NCBI GenBank assembly: GCA_003506795.1
Contig: DNYO01000164.1
Span: 1-8,297 of the forward strand
DNA from: Deltaproteobacteria bacterium
Lineage (GTDB): Bacteria > Desulfobacterota > Syntrophorhabdia > Syntrophorhabdales > Syntrophorhabdaceae
Direction of reading: 5' to 3'
DNA length: 8,297 nucleotides
Shown: in pieces, positions 4,987 through 8,297 of the stretch
How positions within the stretch are numbered: the first letter of the stretch is position 1
How the letters are laid out: every line of letters starts with the position of its first letter
Translations under genes and position numbers: made by a program
Notes under the pieces: generated by a model
What the model saw: the letters and a program-made list of their open reading frames with translations, nothing else
Database searches by the model: none
What the model was told of the DNA's origin: nothing

Positions 4987-7791
4987 ATGAAGGAAGACCG
5001 GGGCAGGAAGAACAAGGACCTTCTCAAAGAAAACCTCGAACTTCGTCAGAGAATTGCCGAACTCGAAGCATCACTGGCCGGACGTCCCGATGGAGAGCCT
5101 CCCTGGGTGACGTCTGACTGGGTGGAGATTGCCGAACAGGCTGCAAACATCGGATTCTACAATTGGAACATGGTCACGGGCCAGCTCGTATGGTCGAAAG
5201 GATTCTACAACCTGTTCGGCCTTCCTCCCGAGGCAAAACCAACTTTTGAAACATGGCTCTCGGCGCTGCATCCTGACGACCGCGAGCGGGCAATGGCAAG
5301 GATCAATGAATCCATCGCGGAAAAAGCACCCCTCGTAAACGAGTATCGCATCACCCTTTCAGACGGGCGGGTGCGCTGGATAGATGCACTTGGAAATACA
5401 TTTTACGATGACACCGGCAAATCTTTACGATCCTGCGGTGTCTGCGTCGACATCAGCGAACGCAAAGAGGCCGAGGACAGGCTTCAGTCGACGCTGGAGC
5501 GGTTTCACACTATCCTGTCGAACACTTACTCCGCCGTTCTCATCGTAAAGAGTGACGGTACCGTCGAGTTTACCAACGAGGAATTCTGCCGCTCTTTTGA
5601 CCTCCATGAGTCGCCGGCGGACCTGGCTGGAGTGTCCGCGGAGGAGATGATCAACAAGATCAGGAATGCTTACCTTGACCCGGAAAAAGCGGTCGCCCGC
5701 ATAGCACAAATAGTTGCCGAAGGGAAACCCGTAAGGGGAGAAGAGATTGCAATGGCGGGCGGCAAAACCTGTCTCAGGGACTTCGTTCCCATTTTCGTGC
5801 AGGGAGAATTGTATGGCCGCGCGTGGTTTCACGTGGATATTACCGAGCGCAAAACCGCCGAGGAGAGCATCAGGCATCTCGCTTCTTTTCCGGAACTCAA
5901 TCCGAACCCTGTCCTGGAAGTGGATCTTAGCGGTGAAATCCTCTTCTGTAACCCGAGTGGGCGGAAGATTCTTGAAGACATGGGCATGAACAAGGGGGAC
6001 CCCAGACTCTTCTGTCCCACGGACCTTGATGCTATCCTCAAAAACTGCGATAAAAAGAACGAACGCACTCTCAGCCGGGAAGTAGTAATCAAGAACAGGG
6101 TGTTTGGCGAAACCGTCCACCTCATTCCCAAGTTCGGGGTCTGCCGTATTTATGCGCATGACATCACCGAGCGCAAACACACGCAGGAAGCGCTCCTCAA
6201 GGCTCACAACGAACTCGAGATGCGGGTGCAGGAAAGAACTGCTCAACTCAGGGCAAGCAAGGAAATGGAGCAGGAACAAAGACGAGAAATCGAGACATAT
6301 TATCTGACGGCACCCATCGGCCTGTGCGTTCTGGACACCGGCCTGAGGTACCTGAGGATCAATGAACGGCTGGCCGGGTGGGACGGAAAACCAGCCGCGG
6401 ACCACATCGGCCGGACTGTTCGGGATATGGTCCCCTGGCTCGCAGACGAGACCGAACGGGTAGCCCGCCAGGTTATGGAAACGGGTAGACCGGTCACTGA
6501 CATGGAGATTGCTCCAGGGACGGGGCAGCCCGGCAACGGTCGCATATGGATAACCGGCTGGTATCCCATGAAGGACTCCGCCGGGACGGTTACGGGCATA
6601 AGCGTGGTTGTCGAAGAGATCACCGAGCAGCGAAAACTTGAAGAAAAACTCCATCAATCCCAGAAGATGGAGGCCATAGGTGTTCTCGCAGGGGGCATCG
6701 CCCATGACTTCAACAACATGCTCGCCGCCATCCTCGGGTTCACGGAGATGGCCATAGAGGATGTTCGGGACCGCCCCCATGTGGACAGAAGCCTGCAGAA
6801 CGTCTCTAAAGCGGCCATGAGGGCGCGGGAGCTGGTGAAACAGATACTCACATTTTCCCGCAAGACGAGCCACAAGAGGCACCCGCTGTCCCTGACATCC
6901 GTTGTTGAGGAGACCCTCCAGTTCCTGAGAGCCTCAATCCCCGCCACCACCAGGATCACATTTGCTGCAACAGCTGCCACGGATATGGTATCGGCTGCCC
7001 CCACAGAAATACAGCAGGTCCTTATCAACCTCGTCACCAACGCCTCCCTTGCCATGCGGGAGAAAGGGGGAGTTATCGAGGTGGCCCTGAGCGATATCGA
7101 CGTTGAACCCGGCTCGTTTGATCTCCTTGAGGACGCCGCACCGCATGAGTACGTCCGGTTGCTCGTGAGGGACACCGGTGTCGGAATGAGTCCCGCCGTA
7201 ATGAGAAGGATGTTTGAGCCCTTTTTCACCACACGCGAGGTTGGCGCCGGCAGCGGCATGGGGCTTGCCGTGGTGTACGGCATCGTGAAAGACCTTGGAG
7301 GAACGATTACAGTCGAAAGTGAACCCGGAGTCGGTTCCACCTTCAGTGTATTGCTGCCCAAGGCGAATGCCGAAGAATCGACGCAGGACACGCAGCCTGG
7401 TGAAATCCCGGGCGGCACCGAGAGGATCCTCTTCGTCGATGACGAGGAACTGCTGGTCGAATGGGCCAGAACCACCCTTGAAAGGATAGGCTACGAGGTA
7501 ACCGCCGTTACGGACAGCCGGGAAGCCTTGAAAGTCTTTTCCGCGAATCCGTCATCCTTTGACCTCGTGATCACCGATCAGGCAATGCCGGGAATGGCAG
7601 GAACACAGCTCGCCACGGAGCTTCTTGCTATCACAGGGGGCATCCCGATCATTCTTTGCACCGGCCATAGCGATATCGTTTCCCGCGATAGCGCCGCTGC
7701 GATGGGCGTTGCCGACTTCCTCATGAAACCCGTCAGCAGGATGGAACTGGCAACGAGTATCCGGAGGGTTCTCGATACAATCAACAAGTAG
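4987..7791 (+). CDS. Soluble hybrid histidine kinase: four PAS domains, HisKA, HATPase, receiver
   Basis: 934-residue sensor kinase from the ATG at 4987. The frame extends upstream to a TTG at 4870, but the extra 39 codons look non-coding. No start has a good ribosome binding site, so the start is uncertain. A coiled coil (about 5-30, KENLELRQRIAELEASL) is followed by PAS1 (about 45-155, ending DISERKEAEDRL), PAS2 (about 165-285, DITERKTAEE), PAS3 (about 297-393, DITERKHTQEA), a Glu/Arg-rich coiled coil (about 395-435) and PAS4 (about 437-545, EEITEQRKLEEKL). The HisKA H-box GGIAHDFNN puts the phospho-accepting His at 573. The ATPase has its N-box Asn near 685 (NLVTNASLAM), DTGVGM from 729, EPFFTT and GSGMGLAVVYG. 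The receiver (about 815-930) has Asp818/819, phospho-acceptor Asp864 (ITDQAMPG), Thr892 and Lys914 (MKPVS). All catalytic residues are present and there is no membrane segment, so it should sense a cytoplasmic signal. No response regulator or phosphotransfer protein is adjacent, so its output partner is elsewhere. Confidence 0.93.
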   Translation: MKEDRGRKNKDLLKENLELRQRIAELEASLAGRPDGEPPWVTSDWVEIAEQAANIGFYNWNMVTGQLVWSKGFYNLFGLPPEAKPTFETWLSALHPDDRERAMARINESIAEKAPLVNEYRITLSDGRVRWIDALGNTFYDDTGKSLRSCGVCVDISERKEAEDRLQSTLERFHTILSNTYSAVLIVKSDGTVEFTNEEFCRSFDLHESPADLAGVSAEEMINKIRNAYLDPEKAVARIAQIVAEGKPVRGEEIAMAGGKTCLRDFVPIFVQGELYGRAWFHVDITERKTAEESIRHLASFPELNPNPVLEVDLSGEILFCNPSGRKILEDMGMNKGDPRLFCPTDLDAILKNCDKKNERTLSREVVIKNRVFGETVHLIPKFGVCRIYAHDITERKHTQEALLKAHNELEMRVQERTAQLRASKEMEQEQRREIETYYLTAPIGLCVLDTGLRYLRINERLAGWDGKPAADHIGRTVRDMVPWLADETERVARQVMETGRPVTDMEIAPGTGQPGNGRIWITGWYPMKDSAGTVTGISVVVEEITEQRKLEEKLHQSQKMEAIGVLAGGIAHDFNNMLAAILGFTEMAIEDVRDRPHVDRSLQNVSKAAMRARELVKQILTFSRKTSHKRHPLSLTSVVEETLQFLRASIPATTRITFAATAATDMVSAAPTEIQQVLINLVTNASLAMREKGGVIEVALSDIDVEPGSFDLLEDAAPHEYVRLLVRDTGVGMSPAVMRRMFEPFFTTREVGAGSGMGLAVVYGIVKDLGGTITVESEPGVGSTFSVLLPKANAEESTQDTQPGEIPGGTERILFVDDEELLVEWARTTLERIGYEVTAVTDSREALKVFSANPSSFDLVITDQAMPGMAGTQLATELLAITGGIPIILCTGHSDIVSRDSAAAMGVADFLMKPVSRMELATSIRRVLDTINK

Positions 7792-7793
7792 CG

Positions 7794-7857
7794 CCCACTG
7801 CCCCGCGGTACATCTCCCGCTGCCCCGGGTCCTGACCCCAATGAGCCCCCGCTGCCG
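7794..7857 (+). repeat. Three imperfect CCCRCTGCC direct repeats
   Basis: CCCACTGCCCCG (7794-7805), CCCGCTGCCCCG (7816-7827) and CCCGCTGCCG (7848-7857) occur just after the kinase stop codon. Spacing is irregular (starts 22 and 32 bases apart). They could be binding sites, slippage debris or a chance effect of a C-rich stretch. Confidence 0.35.
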
Positions 7858-7869
7858 GATCGGAAACCC

Positions 7870-7892
7870 GGCCCCTCTTCGGGGCCTTGCTT
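7870..7892 (+). terminator. Likely terminator of the hybrid kinase gene
   Basis: GGCCCC (7870-7875), loop TCTTC and GGGGCC (7881-7886) form a perfect six-pair GC helix about 80 bases after the kinase stop. The following TTGCTT is only a partial U tract, so it is a moderate intrinsic terminator. On the opposite strand the tail would be GGGTTTCC, weaker still. Confidence 0.55.
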
Positions 7893-7899
7893 ACCGTCA

Positions 7900-7997
7900 T
7901 ATAATAAATATGGGAGCGCGAAGGGAACGCTCTTGATTTCAGAAGCGTCCCCTTCGACTGATGAACAACTCTCTCCCGGCGCTCCGGAAGCTGGAGC
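7900..7997 (+). other. Structured non-coding stretch with possible own promoter element
   Basis: A perfect TATAAT (7900-7905) precedes a 13-pair hairpin with one mismatch: arms 7919-7931 (CGAAGGGAACGCT) and 7944-7956 (AGCGTCCCCTTCG), with a 12-base loop. Outside it, GGAGCGC (7913-7919) can pair with GCGCTCC (7979-7985). The same GCTCC (7981-7985) can instead pair with GGAGC at 7993-7997 across a seven-base loop, so the two helices are mutually exclusive. There is no good -35 at the right distance and no final U tract on the plus strand. It may be a small RNA, the 3' untranslated structure of the minus-strand gene at 8010-8207, or a mobile palindromic repeat. I do not match it to a known RNA family. 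Confidence 0.4.
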
Positions 7998-8009
7998 ATT
8001 TAGCGGGCC

Positions 8010-8207
8010 TTAATTCGCACTGATCCTGTCAAGTGTCTCTGCAACGTCAATTCCCTGGAATGTGCCGCCTTTGCGAAAAATCGTGCCAGGCGCTATCCTC
8101 ATTATCCTGCCAGTCTTAGTGGTGATATCCGAGTTCTTGATACAAACCCAGGAACCGTCCGGCTTTCTCTCATACTCCTCAACCGCAATCTTGGCAATTT
8201 CTTCCAT
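8010..8207 (-). CDS. Small hypothetical protein, 65 residues
   Basis: A complete short gene of unknown function. Support for translation is good: a strong AAGGAGGG ribosome binding site seven bases before the ATG, and a promoter with a perfect TTGACA further upstream. The protein is small, soluble and mixed in charge, with a helical N-terminus (MEEIAKIAVEEYERK) leading to PDGSWVCIKNSDI, then TGRIMRIAPGTIFRKGGTFQGIDVAETLD. There is one Cys (22), no membrane segment, no metal-binding motif and no recognisable DNA-binding motif. The pattern of Gly and Pro turns between short hydrophobic stretches suggests a small beta-rich fold after the first helix. I do not recognise a family. It is transcribed towards the structured stretch at 7900-7997. 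Confidence 0.75.
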   Translation of the reverse strand: MEEIAKIAVEEYERKPDGSWVCIKNSDITTKTGRIMRIAPGTIFRKGGTFQGIDVAETLDRISAN

Positions 8208-8214
8208 TATTTAT

Positions 8215-8222
8215 CCCTCCTT
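8215..8222 (-). promoter_or_regulatory. Strong ribosome binding site of the small gene
   Basis: AAGGAGGG on the minus strand, seven bases before the ATG at 8207. This near-consensus site is the best evidence that the 65-residue frame is a real gene and fixes its start. Confidence 0.8.
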
Positions 8223-8240
8223 GTTATTAATGGTTAGAAT

Positions 8241-8270
8241 TATATATTAAATCATCACTGCCTGTGTCAA
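8241..8270 (-). promoter_or_regulatory. Promoter of the small hypothetical gene
   Basis: On the minus strand a perfect -35 TTGACA (8265-8270) is followed by an AT-rich block. TATATA (8241-8246) is 18 bases away; a perfect TATAAT (8239-8244) is 20 bases away, which is longer than usual. Either reading gives a short leader of about 25-30 bases before the ATG. Confidence 0.6.
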
Positions 8271-8297
8271 GAATCAGCAGGAGTCCGGTGGACGTTT

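Noticed and set aside
5425..6882. Minus-strand open frame of 485 codons opposite the kinase
   Set aside because: The plus strand encodes clear PAS and histidine kinase motifs over the whole span. The antisense translation shows no motif, and long antisense frames are common in GC-rich genes.
7958..7964. CTGATGA following a stable hairpin, as in a hammerhead ribozyme core
   Set aside because: The matching GAAA box, a closing stem II and a UH cleavage site before the first stem are all missing (only CCGGAAGC downstream), so the fold cannot be completed.
1..8297. CRISPR array, tRNA/rRNA genes, insertion sequence ends or prophage genes
   Set aside because: No regularly spaced repeats, no cloverleaf or rRNA sequence, no transposase motif and no target-site duplications were found on reading both strands.

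Overview
The window holds five clear protein-coding genes, one small hypothetical gene and a few regulatory or structured stretches. Base composition is moderately GC-rich with GC-ending codons. The gene set is a Tat-exported flavocytochrome-c-type reductase subunit, a B12-binding radical SAM enzyme resembling hopanoid C-3 methylases, and a large soluble PAS hybrid histidine kinase. This suits an anaerobic or syntrophic member of the Desulfobacterota (former Deltaproteobacteria). That placement is inferred from gene content; there is no rRNA or other marker in the window.

Layout. Positions 1-230 hold no confidently assignable gene, only a weak minus-strand partial reading frame. A near-perfect 33-base inverted repeat (239-271) terminates the minus-strand flavoprotein gene (301-1845). 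A long divergent region (1846-2252) separates it from a plus-strand TetR-family regulator (2253-2861). The regulator overlaps by four bases a cobalamin-binding radical SAM gene (2858-4219). Converging on that pair is a minus-strand, membrane-anchored CAP/SCP-domain protein (4238-4840). Divergent from it is a hybrid histidine kinase with four PAS domains and a C-terminal receiver (4987-7791). A terminator-like hairpin, a structured non-coding stretch (about 7900-7997) and a 65-residue minus-strand hypothetical gene with a good promoter and ribosome binding site (8010-8207) complete the window.

How the genes may work together. The divergent region carries two dyads that share the 8-mer CTAAACAT in opposite orientations. 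One overlaps the likely tetR promoter and the other lies just upstream of the flavoprotein gene. The simplest reading is that the TetR protein controls both its own operon (tetR plus radical SAM) and the exported flavoprotein. The flavoprotein keeps the catalytic Arg/His/Arg set of fumarate reductases. It has lost the HPT motif whose histidine holds the distal carboxylate of fumarate, and it has no haem or FMN domain. It is therefore probably an ene-reductase for another unsaturated acid, using an electron-donor protein encoded elsewhere. The hybrid kinase, the CAP protein and the small protein show no clear functional link to this group.
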